Positions 55,116 to 64,000 of a stretch of 64,000 nt of DNA are shown piece by piece. Position numbers and translations under genes: made by a program. Below the pieces are notes generated by a model. It was not told the origin of the DNA. It did not search any database and saw only the letters and a program-made list of their open reading frames with translations. Numbering within the stretch: position 1 is the stretch's first letter; each line of letters starts with the position of its first letter. The stretch covers positions 3,472,001 through 3,536,000 of the forward strand of contig NC_016462.1 of the NCBI RefSeq assembly GCF_000226115.1. The letters are read 5' to 3'. The DNA is from Thermothielavioides terrestris NRRL 8126. Its lineage: Eukaryota; Ascomycota; Sordariomycetes; Sordariales; Chaetomiaceae.

Positions 55116-55419
55116 TGGCTCCAGCGAGGGTGTAGTATGACACACTGCGATGACTGATTGTGACAACTGCAATAACTGCGATAGATACCTGGTTTTTTTA
55201 AGCACCTGAACTGAAAGCGGTTCCTACTCGCTCGACGGATGGCCGCAGTCAAGTTGCTAGTACTGGCTGTAATAACAAATCAATAACGTTACCCCTGAAT
55301 GGGTATGTATTCAAGCACGGAGTTTTTCGACTGTTACTTGCACTTATTTCAAAAAAAGTCTCTACGCGCGCCCAACGCCATGCCAATCCAGAGCCCCGAA
55401 TAATTACAACGCCGGCCCC
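55116..55419. other. Short convergent intergenic region
   Basis: AT-richer 3' flank between the VIT/VWA pseudogene and the M13 peptidase gene; no gene or repeat seen. Confidence 0.5.
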
Positions 55420-57729
55420 CTACCACAGCTCACACACCGGCTCTTGGACCTTACACTTCCACGCCTCGCGGAACCCCCTCGAGTTCATGGTATTCAGCAG
55501 CAGCCGCACCAAGCTTGGCGCGTGCACGTCCTCCAGCTGGCGCGGCATCCGGTCCGGCGTCATCGAATCGCACCAGAAGTTGCCCCAGACGAGGTAGAAC
55601 AGCTGCTCGTGCGTGAAGTCGCTCAGGCCGGGCAGGTCCTGGTCCCAGGCGGCGGGCATGGCCTTGCGGTCGGCCACCCAGGCGTCGTACGCCGTGTGCA
55701 ACCCGCCCGCGTCGGCCAGGTTCTCGGCCAGCGTCAGATTGCCGTCCACGTGCGCCTTGCCGCCGGGGACATCGACCTCGACCGCCGAGTACTGCTTGAC
55801 GAAGCATTCGGCGCGCTGCTGGAAGCCGGCGATGGTCGCGTTGTCCCACCACTGCCGCCGCTCGGCGTTCTCGTCGAACAGCCGGCCTCGACTGTCGAAC
55901 CCGTGCGTGATCTCGTGCCCGATCGCCGCGCCGAGCCCGCCGTAGAGGGCGTAGTCGGGCAGCTGCGGGTGGAAGAGCGGCAGCTGCGAGATGCCCGCGG
56001 GCACGATCATGCTGTTGATGGACGGGTTGTAGAATGCGTTGACGACCGTGATCGACCCGTCAAAGGAGCCGCGGTCCGGCGGCGTGACGATGGCGGCGTA
56101 CTGCCGCTGCGTGTTGTGCCGGCGCGCGGCCAGCATATTGGCGAAGTGCGAGGTCGACGTGAGGTTGAGGCCGGCATATTCGCTGGCGAGTGCGTCGGCC
56201 GACCGGATGTCCGGGTTCGAGGTCGGGTAGCCGATGTTCTGGTGCATGTTCTCGGCCTTCTGAATCGCTCGCTTCTTGGAGTCGTCGCTCATCCAGTCGA
56301 TCTCGCCGAGCCGCTTCTTGAATTGGTTGCGGATGTTGGTCGTCATCTTGTCCGCCGCCTGCAGCGCGAGGTCCGGGTACGTCGCGGTCACATAGTAGTG
56401 GTCGAGGACGTCCCGCAGTTGCGTCTCGGCCACGGACACGCAGGTCTGCCATCGCGGCGTGGTCGGCTTGCCCAGTAACTCCGACAGGTCGGGGACATCC
56501 ACGTAGTCGGCCAGCTCGGTGATCGTCTTCCACATCATGAAGCCGTGCACGGCAGCGCGGGAGTGGTTGGAGACGAGGGCGGACAAGTCAGGCCAGGCAT
56601 CGGGGGCCTGGAGGAGGATTTCGGTCGGCGTATGACCTTCTGGCATCATCGCGGCGACAAGCTTATCCAGGGAAAAGGCAGGCGCGGCTTTGCCAATGTC
56701 AGCCAGGGACGCGTTCTTGATGATGTTCTGAAAGCCCATGTCAGCTCTCGTCGGAGACTACGAGCGTTCATTGCACGAGCGCCATGAGCAAGACCACTTA
56801 CGTAGACGTCGCCGTTCGCCGCATCCGTGATCGGAACCACGAGCTCAAGCAAGTCTCTTTCGAACTCGATCACGGCTTCGGCAAGCGCCTCGGCGTCCTC
56901 ATCGTCCAGGTCGGCGTAGATCAGCTGGAAAGCACCGGCAACCACTTCTCCGTAGCTGTCAAACGCGTCCTGGTCAATAAAGACTGATGTATTCTGTTGC
57001 ACCGCCCCGGGCATCTTAAAGCAGACACGGTTCGCTTTCTGCCCCGCCGTCAGTCAGCCAGGGTTGGAAATATCCGATGATGGCACGCACCACGACATAC
57101 CGAGTTCAACGGATCCGGGAGCGCGGGGCCGGTTTCGGCGGCGCAGAACGCGTGCCAGGCGGTGATGCCGACCTCTTCGAGCAGCAGGGCCGCCTTGAAC
57201 ATGCCGTCGTAGTCGGACGCGCTGACCTTGGTGTCGAGGTCATCCGGCGACACGGGCCAGCTCTGGTTGATGGTGACGATGAAGTCGGACAGCGGCTTGA
57301 TGCCCGCGGCGGCGATGGCCTCCGTGTCCATGCAGGCCTTCCAACCCGTCCGCAGCATGTCGAAATTGTTTTCCTCCGCGTTGCTGCGGCTCGTGAGGAA
57401 GGTAGACCGCACACCCGCGGCTTGGGCCTCGGTGGCGCTTTCGAGGACCTGCCGCAAAATCATCTGGTTGTGGAGGTTGACGCTAGTGAAGGCGTTCGCA
57501 TTATCGCCGTTGTGCTCCGTGAATCCGTAGCAGACCACTGATACCCGGTCAGCCCCTGGCAACCCCAGAACGCGCCCCAAGCCCACAGGACGGAGTGGTG
57601 CTCACTCTTGTCGAACTCGGTACAGGGGTCCATCTGGGTCCAGTTCGGCGCCAGGTTTTGCAGGATGCGGGACGCCGCGTGGATACATGCTGGCGTTGTG
57701 CACACGGGCTGGCTCTGCCACTGGCCCAT
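55420..57729 (-). CDS. M13 neprilysin-like zinc metallopeptidase
   Basis: Four exons (57729-57606, 57537-57101, 57038-56802, 56727-55420) give about 701 residues. Exon 1 encodes VCTTPACIHAASRILQNLAP and MDPCTEFDK, the conserved cysteine-containing start of the M13 ectodomain. Exon 4 holds VVNAFYNPS, the zinc site HEITH (about 537-541, in IGHEITHGFD), and the third ligand in LTLAENLADAGG (Glu about 601). It ends CKVQEPVCELW, close to the family's CxxW. It cleaves peptides on the N-side of hydrophobic residues at the cell surface or outside. No signal peptide or membrane anchor precedes MGQWQSQPVC, so a leader exon may be missed upstream. The acceptor of the second intron is uncertain (57039, or 56994, which removes 15 residues). 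Confidence 0.88.
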
Positions 57730-59188
57730 GGTGAGCTGATGGTATCTTGGCCGAGGGAGAAGAGAGAAGTGAAGACGGTGGTGCCTCCCAAGGTAGGGCA
57801 CTGGTCTGGTAGCGCAGCACCCGCCATCTTTAATATGTCCTTGAATCAGACCGAGCTGCAAGTCTTGAAGTCGGAAAGTTTACTCAACAACGTGCTCCAT
57901 GCCAGGGATCTGGCCGCCAAACCTCAGCTTACACAGTAGTTATTGGACGCATTGACTAGGCGAATGAATGTGACCTCGGCTCAGCCTCCGTCTCTCGCTG
58001 CATGCCGGGATCCCATTGGCGACCTGACGCGTTGTGCCCCCAACCCTCGCTGGCAGTCAACAACGGACGACTGGACCCGCATCTCATCGCCAACGACATA
58101 ACTTAGCCTCGAAGGCAACAGCATAGGCATCACCAGGGTCCGACTTGGCGCGGCCGCCAGCGAATTGTCGAAAGGAGTCTCACTGAGAGCGGAGCCGACT
58201 CGCTCGGCCCCCAATTTGAAGATCAGCCACACGCCTATCCGCCGCCGGCCCCAACAGGACTGTTGGCAGCTAAATCTGGAAGCAAATTTTGTTGGCATAT
58301 GAGCGATGCGTGGGACACAGTACACTCCACCACACTCAATTTTGCTACACGTGTACCTAGTCAGTTACTAGTGTAGATCTGCGCTGGAGAACGCACCAGT
58401 GCGCACCTCCGGAGATTTTGGGAGGCTTCGACAACCCTGGCTGCGGCCGCTTGGCCTCCCCGGAACTGCGCCTCGCAAAGGAGCGAGCGAGTGAGCTTCG
58501 CCGTCGGCCCGTTGGTTATGGCGGGGATCCCAGCATGCCTGTTGCTTTTGTGCTCTCTTGGGAAAACGTCCACTTCGAAGTTCACTGTTATACACAGTAG
58601 TGTACCTTATCTCACATTCACCGCTTTCTGGCCCGTGATTCACACAGGACCGAGCGCAAATTTTGAGCCCCGGCTCCAGCGCGCAGGAATAGGGGCGCTT
58701 TCCCCTTTGGCTTCTCCCGGTGTGAGTTCGTGTCTGCAGACCGGGGTCAGGGAGGAGTGGTCACATACACAGTACATGCACAAACACACTATCTGCAAGT
58801 GACCGAGAGGAACGCGGTGGCGAGAGTTCCGGGAACTGCATGTTGTGAATCACTACAGAAGAGTTGCCTAGTTCGGCAATGTCAGTTTCCAGACTGTCGC
58901 CCCTGTTCTCGGTGGCGGCGGGGCCCAACCCGCTTGCACTGATTCGCTCTTTCGTTCACGCGATCTCGAAGTGCTCCGAGAAGTCGGGCATGCATCAGCC
59001 GCTGCAAGCAGCTTCCCTCTATTTCCAGCCTCTGTGGCCTTGGCTCTTGGAGGCTGGGGAAATCCGTCCTGTTGGGATGGAGGCTGTGGTAAGATTGGGC
59101 CTTTGCGTGTAGACACGCCGTTCGCCCCCAGCACAGTAATCATGGCGTGTTCCGCAATTCCTTCAGAGCACGCCTCACACGCGGGCTC
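57730..59188. other. Intergenic, no gene recognised
   Basis: Between the 5' end of the M13 peptidase gene and the 3' end of BTN1. It may contain an unrecognised signal-peptide exon of the peptidase near 57730-57900. Other frames are short and overlapping. Confidence 0.45.
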
Positions 59189-60806
59189 TCAGCTCGCCTC
59201 GATCCGCTGGCAGTAGTCACGCCCGTGACTGACCTGCCAGCGACACAGCCACACCTCCATGGCCATGCCCAGGAAGCCGGCGACGCAGATGCCGCCGCTG
59301 TCGCTGACCGAGGTCGCCCCCAGGCTGAACTCGCGGTCCTCCACCGGCACCCGCTCCATGATCTCGGCGAACGTGTTGACGTAGACGGCCCCGCCGAGCA
59401 GGCCCTCCCAGAAGACGAGGGCAAAGACGAGGTAGACGGACGGGATGAAGTCGAGCAGCGCGTGGAGCGTCAGCAGGACGAGGTTGGCGACCTGCAGCAA
59501 CGAGGGCAAGTAAAGATGGTGGATCCTGACGAAGGGCGTTGACGACCGCGAGATGAAGACGCCGAGCTGGTACAGGAAACCGTAAAACGGATAGAAGGCC
59601 CTGAACTCGGAGAAGGGCGACTGCTCGAGCGGAAACAGCAGCGTGGGCGCCACGCCCTGGTTAATCGTGTACTCGGCAACGTAGACCAGCAGCAGCGGGA
59701 GCATGTAGGGGACAAACAGCGCCCGTGCGCGGCGCAGGTTCGCCCAGAACGAGTGCTTTCCTCCTGCGACTCCATGATAATGTGTCGAGAACGCCGTGGA
59801 AGCGACCGACGGGCCGGGCGCAAGCAAGCTCGACGACGCCGCGGCGGCCGGCACATCCCCAAACTCGTCATCCCCCACCACCATCACCACATCCCGCTCC
59901 CCATCTCTCCTCGTGACCACCACAGCTGGCACATCGGCGTCCTCATCCAAAGGCTCATACTCCTTCCGCCAGCCCTCCAGCCTCGCACGCGGCAGCACCC
60001 CGAAGAACGCCACGAGCATCACGCCGGGCAGCACCGCGGCAACGAGCAAGCTCTGCCTAACCCCGAGCCCAATCCACCCGGTGAGCACCACGTACAGGCC
60101 GGCGCCGACCAACCCGGCGCCGCCGGTGCCGCTGCCCCACGCGGCCAGGCTCGCGGCGCCATAGTAATGCGTCAGCCCCAGGAAGCTCAGCTCCCCCGCG
60201 CCACTGCTCAGGCTGGCCAGCACGATGCCGAGCATCTTCATGCCGACAGCGCCAGTTTCGTTCATATCCCCCCCGTCCCCCTGAGCCGACGCGGGCGCGG
60301 CCGCGACGAGGAGCATGCCCGCGACGGAGAGCGCGACGCAGGCCAGGATGCGGACGGCGTAGGGGATGCGGTGGACGACGTAAGGGGCCAGCAGCTTGGT
60401 GAGGAAGGAGGGCAGGACGTCGGCGAGGAGGACGGCGGCTTTGGGGAGGGCGGTGCCGACGAGGAGGTCCTGGGCGGCGGAGAGAAGGAGTACGTAGAGG
60501 ATGTTGTTTATCAGGCCTGTTTGTCGGGACGGGCGGGTGTTAGCTACCTAGGGAGCGGTTTTGCGTTGGCGGTGTATTGGGTGCGAGGGACGGGAGGGCC
60601 AAAGACGGCGAGGAGCAAATGAGCTGTAGGGATCGGTTGGAAGTGGAAGAAGAGAGTCGTGACGAACCAAACAACCAAAAGGCGACCACGACAGAGACCT
60701 CGGTGTTCTGCAAGAGCGCAGCCAGGCGGGCGCGGTAGAGCGCCCACGAGGAAGACGGGGCGCCGGGCAGCGGGAGCAGGCCCGACGCCGAGGGCGAGCG
60801 GTTCAT
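59189..60806 (-). CDS. BTN1: Vacuolar protein Btn1 (CLN3/battenin family)
   Basis: Two exons, 60806-60668 and 60516-59189, with a 151-base intron (donor GTTCGT), give 488 residues. Exon 1 encodes a soluble start and the first helix ([17 protein letters not shown]); exon 2 begins [20 protein letters not shown], the CLN3 hallmark. About ten hydrophobic segments follow, with a hydrophilic loop around residues 215-290. Conserved blocks are [37 protein letters not shown] and [18 protein letters not shown]. In yeast Btn1 is a vacuolar/Golgi membrane protein that affects vacuolar pH and basic amino-acid transport. The human homologue is lost in juvenile Batten disease. The frame is intact, with full-length alignment to the family expected. 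Confidence 0.95.
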
Positions 60807-61485
60807 GGCGAGTTTCCCCTCTCGTTCTTTTTTATGATGTATGTGCGCGGCGTGTTTGTTTTCGCCCACGATCCCCCATCGGACGCGGGTTGCGACGCGG
60901 CAGGTGCTGCCGCCTTCGGGGTTGTGACGTTGAGATGCCGTCGAGGGCGCAGGCGCCGGAAATGGACGGGACACGTGCAGGTCTGCAAGTCGTTGGAGAT
61001 GACAAGTCAATGGCCAATTGTATTCCGTATTCCGCACTGGGTCATTGGCCAGCGGGTCCTGGTGCCTGCCGGGACGATGAAACAGATCAGCTGCTGGCCT
61101 GTGAGCCTGGGACCAGGGACAACCCTAACCCTTCAAAATACTCCGTTTAAGCACGAAGCACCACCACCACCTTCGACTGGGTGAAAGGTGTGACAAGAAG
61201 GTGGCGGGGAGACGGCAACAGATGTGATAAGATAATGCTTATATGTAATTATGCTAATGACCACCCGAGTCCACGCTAACGAGGCCGGGAATATTACAAG
61301 TCTACCTAGACAGCCAGATAAACACACAAAAACGAGCCCATCGCAGCGCTATGCTATAACACGGTCTAACCAGAGATATAGACAAGGAAAAATGCTGTTC
61401 CAGCTCGCCGAAGTGTCCAGCTTGCGTCTCCTTCTCGTACAGTCCACCCCGCCTTCTTCCGCAACCTTCCATGTTGATGAAGCCC
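60807..61485. other. Intergenic, BTN1 promoter
   Basis: Promoter side of BTN1 and 3' flank of the last gene. Short frames only; no RNA gene or repeat recognised. Confidence 0.5.
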
Positions 61486-64000
61486 CTAAGGCATGACCCC
61501 CTGCCTCCACCGCTCGACCATATCCATATGCCCCTGCGCACCGCCCATCTGCACGCCGGCGCCATATCCCTGTTGCAGCGGCAGAGAGTTCAAGCCGACA
61601 CCAGCAGGCACGCCGTTGCCATACACGCCGAGATTGGGCGTCGACCCGCCAAACGCGCCCTGCCCGAGACCTGCGCCAAGGAACGAGCCGTTCCCGAGTA
61701 GCGTGCTAGCCCTCTGCTGATACAGCTGCTGCTGCTGCTGCTGCGGATACGGGTTCACATTCCCACCTAGTAAGTTGCTGCCCCCGGCCCCGTCGTTAAA
61801 CCGACCGCCCATGAAGCCGCCGGTGCGGGCACCGATGTTGGGCGCGGGCAAGCTGGTGGGCATCTGGGCGCGCAGCGCGGCCATCTTCAGCTCCGTTTCC
61901 CGGCGATGTCGCTCAGCCTCGGCCTCGCGGTGCATACGCGCGAGCTCGCGCGGATCGGTCGACGGGACGGCCGGGTGGCCGGCGCCCGCGGGGGCGGCGG
62001 CGGCGGGGTGTGCGCCGAGCACGTCGGCGAGGGCCATGGGTCCCGAGCGGGGGCCAGCAGCCACAGAGAGACGGGTGTTGGCGTTTAGACTGGGGTTCGG
62101 GTTCAGACCGAGCGGTGTAGCGGCCCGCGTGAGCCTGCTGAAGGCCATCTCGCGCTCGCGTGCCTCGCGCTCGCGCTGTAGTCTGCGCCGCCGCTGGCCA
62201 AGCGTTTCTTCCTCCTCCGGCACAGCCACGTCGGCTGAAGCGGGGTTGCTCTCCTTGCCGGCCGCCAGCCCGGCCGAGGTGCTGCGATTGTGCGAGGCGG
62301 TGTTGCCTTTGCTCTTGGCCTCATCCTCGTCCGGTTTGAACTGGCTGAGGAGTTCGGACGAGAAGGCGCCGCTGACGGGGCGAGGGCGCGGGAGCGGGTT
62401 CTCGGCCGCAAGGCGGGCCTTGCGCGCGGCGAGCGTTTCGCCTTCGATTTCGGGCTCGATTTGCTCCGCGCTCGGGTTGTCGCCGGCCGAGGACCCGGGC
62501 CGGGAGCCCAGCATGGACCCCGCGCGGGAACCGCCACCGGGCTGGAGAGGCAACGTGAGGCGGGATTGCGACCGTAGACCCGTTCCTCCAGGGCCGCCGC
62601 CAGGCATGTGACTCGCGCGTTTGTGCAGGGCACTGAGCGACATTGGCACCTGCGCCGGCACCTTGCCCTGCAGCCTATCGCGGCGGCGGCTCAGCGGCTC
62701 GTTCTCCTCCATCTCGCGGCGCTCCAGGAGACCGAGAGGCCGGTGCACTTCGCTCATGAACGCACTGATGTCCATAGTGGACCGGTTCCCCTCGCCGGCT
62801 GCTTTCGCGGCGAAGAGCATGCCGAGTGGCACGTCCTCGTCATCATCGCTGTCCTGCCGCGCCACCGCAGAGGGATCTTCCCACGCCAGCGTAACCCGCT
62901 TGCCGTGTCTCGCCTTGCGCTCGACCTCGGCGACCGCGTCGAGTTCGAGCAGCGTGCTGCGCATGCCGTCAGGGTGCGTGTGCTGGAGCACGCGCGTGCG
63001 CATCTTGTCGTGCTGCTTGCGCAGCTGGAGCTCGGCGAGCAGCGTCGTTGGCGGGCCCTGGTACACCAGCTCTTCCTCCTCGCTCTCTTCTTCCGTTTCC
63101 TCGTCTGCATCAGGTGCCAGCTGGTTTGGAGAGAGGCTCCCGCGGGACCCGGCATCGCCCTTCACACCAGTGCGTGAATTCTCAGCCTCATCGTCGTCGC
63201 CTTCGGAATCATCAGCTCCGCGTTTTGGACCGAAGAGCGAGAAGCGACTGGCCCGTTTCTTCTCAGCGTCAGGATCGAGGAGGTTGGCGCTAGAGTTCCT
63301 CTTGACGAGCGTCTTCCGCTTCGGCTTGTCTTCGGCGCTCGGGTCAAGCAAATTGCCGCTCGAGTTCCTCTTAACGAGCGTCTTGCGCTTGTTCGCCTTG
63401 TCTTCTGACGCGATGGCAGGTGCAGTCGTGCTCTTCTTCACCTTCCTCTTCTTCTCCGGGCCGTAGACCTCGGCGCCCAGCTTGCCCGCAAACACGTGAT
63501 CGGTAAAGGCGCTCACGGGCGCCACGGTGGAGGCATCAAGGAGGCTATCCAGCGTGTCCATAGCAGAACCGTCCTTCACGGTGATGCTGGGCACTTCAGA
63601 AGGCAGGTCGAAGAAAACACTGGCCCGCAGCTGTGGCGGCAGGCCGTCAACGCGTATCGGACGTGACTTGCGGTTCTCGGCCTCAGCCGGATGCTGGGAC
63701 GGCTGCATTCCGCCTTTCTGCTCTGGAGGCGGCTGGGGAACGTGGATAGTGGCCTCGGAAGCGTGCCTGGCATGTGAAGGCTCTTTCGGTGTCTCGCCAC
63801 CCATTCCAGACCGCAGCGACGAGGGGTTCGAAACATTCTGGCCGCCGAGGTACTCGGCCATGAAGGGCCCACCGTCATGGCTCGTACGCAAACCTTCCAC
63901 TGGGTTGGGCAGCCAAGAGCGAGACTCGCGGGGTGGCCTTGGCACTGTGCTGACGACCTGGGAGCGGCGCAAGTTCGGGGCAGGAGCCTTGGGCTTCTTG
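61486..64000 (-). CDS. Large disordered fungal protein of unknown function, 5' end outside the window
   Basis: Open frame from the window edge to a stop at 61486, at least 838 residues; the start is beyond 64000. The protein is low-complexity and charged. It has an internal duplication, KRKTLVKRNSSGNLLDP then KRKTLVKRNSSANLLDP, at about 63370-63250. Acidic runs follow (ADEETEEESEEEELVYQG). The best-ordered part is a conserved-looking region LLAELQLRKQHDKMRTRVLQ and MRSTLLELDAVAEVERKAR. Later come RDRLQGKVPAQVP, an Arg/Glu coiled coil (LGQRRRRLQREREAREREM), a polyglutamine run encoded by CTG repeats (about 61724-61745), and a Gly-rich C-terminus ending VERWRQGVMP. The KRNSS repeats look like basophilic-kinase sites. 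I do not recognise a named family. Single exon within the window. Confidence 0.8.
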   Translation of the reverse strand, partial: KKPKAPAPNLRRSQVVSTVPRPPRESRSWLPNPVEGLRTSHDGGPFMAEYLGGQNVSNPSSLRSGMGGETPKEPSHARHASEATIHVPQPPPEQKGGMQPSQHPAEAENRKSRPIRVDGLPPQLRASVFFDLPSEVPSITVKDGSAMDTLDSLLDASTVAPVSAFTDHVFAGKLGAEVYGPEKKRKVKKSTTAPAIASEDKANKRKTLVKRNSSGNLLDPSAEDKPKRKTLVKRNSSANLLDPDAEKKRASRFSLFGPKRGADDSEGDDDEAENSRTGVKGDAGSRGSLSPNQLAPDADEETEEESEEEELVYQGPPTTLLAELQLRKQHDKMRTRVLQHTHPDGMRSTLLELDAVAEVERKARHGKRVTLAWEDPSAVARQDSDDDEDVPLGMLFAAKAAGEGNRSTMDISAFMSEVHRPLGLLERREMEENEPLSRRRDRLQGKVPAQVPMSLSALHKRASHMPGGGPGGTGLRSQSRLTLPLQPGGGSRAGSMLGSRPGSSAGDNPSAEQIEPEIEGETLAARKARLAAENPLPRPRPVSGAFSSELLSQFKPDEDEAKSKGNTASHNRSTSAGLAAGKESNPASADVAVPEEEETLGQRRRRLQREREAREREMAFSRLTRAATPLGLNPNPSLNANTRLSVAAGPRSGPMALADVLGAHPAAAAPAGAGHPAVPSTDPRELARMHREAEAERHRRETELKMAALRAQMPTSLPAPNIGARTGGFMGGRFNDGAGGSNLLGGNVNPYPQQQQQQLYQQRASTLLGNGSFLGAGLGQGAFGGSTPNLGVYGNGVPAGVGLNSLPLQQGYGAGVQMGGAQGHMDMVERWRQGVMP

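Noticed and set aside
55444..56478. 344-codon plus frame opposite the M13 peptidase
   Set aside because: Antisense shadow of a GC-rich exon.
59753..60622. 289-codon plus frame opposite BTN1
   Set aside because: His/Arg/Gly-rich antisense shadow of BTN1.
12640..63972. A biosynthetic gene cluster or operon
   Set aside because: No polyketide, peptide or terpene synthase, and neighbouring genes belong to unrelated housekeeping pathways.

Overview
The window is nuclear DNA of a filamentous ascomycete. The evidence is short introns of about 50 to 150 bases with GT...AG ends and CTRAC-type branch sites, very GC-rich third codon positions, a Ser/Thr-rich proteome, and an AT-rich retrotransposon in which Gln and Trp codons have become stops by C-to-T change in CpA context. 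That is the signature of repeat-induced point mutation (RIP). Gene content and style suggest Sordariomycetes, plausibly Sordariales/Chaetomiaceae; the species cannot be named from the sequence alone.

Left edge (1-5.8 kb) is repeat-rich. A RIP-ruined Ty1/Copia element (1-3291) sits inside and truncates a conserved fungal gene (3292-3923, minus). An ambiguous stretch follows, then a 772-bp foldback element with 30-bp terminal inverted repeats (5027-5798) that encloses a tRNA-like, SINE-like sequence with a 28-bp tandem repeat. From 5.8 to 8.9 kb I see no convincing gene.

The middle (8.9-42.3 kb) is mostly ordinary housekeeping sequence: a C2H2 transcription factor, tRNA-Cys(GCA), an FHA-like protein kinase, a secreted GH27 alpha-galactosidase, an MFS transporter, the SDH assembly factor SDHAF4/Sdh8, the histone-deacetylase-complex subunit Rxt3, a secreted sedolisin (S53) protease, a small membrane protein, the BET bromodomain protein Bdf1, and the SSU-processome protein Utp5.

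From 42.5 to 55.1 kb intact genes alternate with debris. There is a POT/PTR2 transporter pseudogene with a 65-base poly-A tract where its middle should be, and a possible decayed gene. Intact genes are a Kre9-like wall/sensor protein, a small secreted six-cysteine protein, and cytosolic inorganic pyrophosphatase. Next come an SRPK-like kinase with an apparent one-base frameshift, a patchwork of gene fragments (a large fungal family N-terminus with a C7 frameshift joined to an antisense subtilisin-like fragment), and a VIT/VWA-domain gene broken by at least two frameshifts. This looks like a small accessory or decay island in a conserved neighbourhood.

The right edge (55.4-64 kb) holds an M13 neprilysin-like metallopeptidase, the CLN3/Btn1 vacuolar protein, and a long disordered fungal protein that runs off the window, all on the minus strand. 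There are no operons. Chromatin regulation (Bdf1, Rxt3), ribosome assembly (Utp5), phosphate metabolism (Ipp1), mitochondrial assembly (Sdh8) and secreted hydrolases (GH27, S53, M13) are independent transcription units. No wholly new multi-gene system is demonstrable. The best leads are the foldback/SINE-like repeat, the A65 junction and the 50-55 kb decay island.
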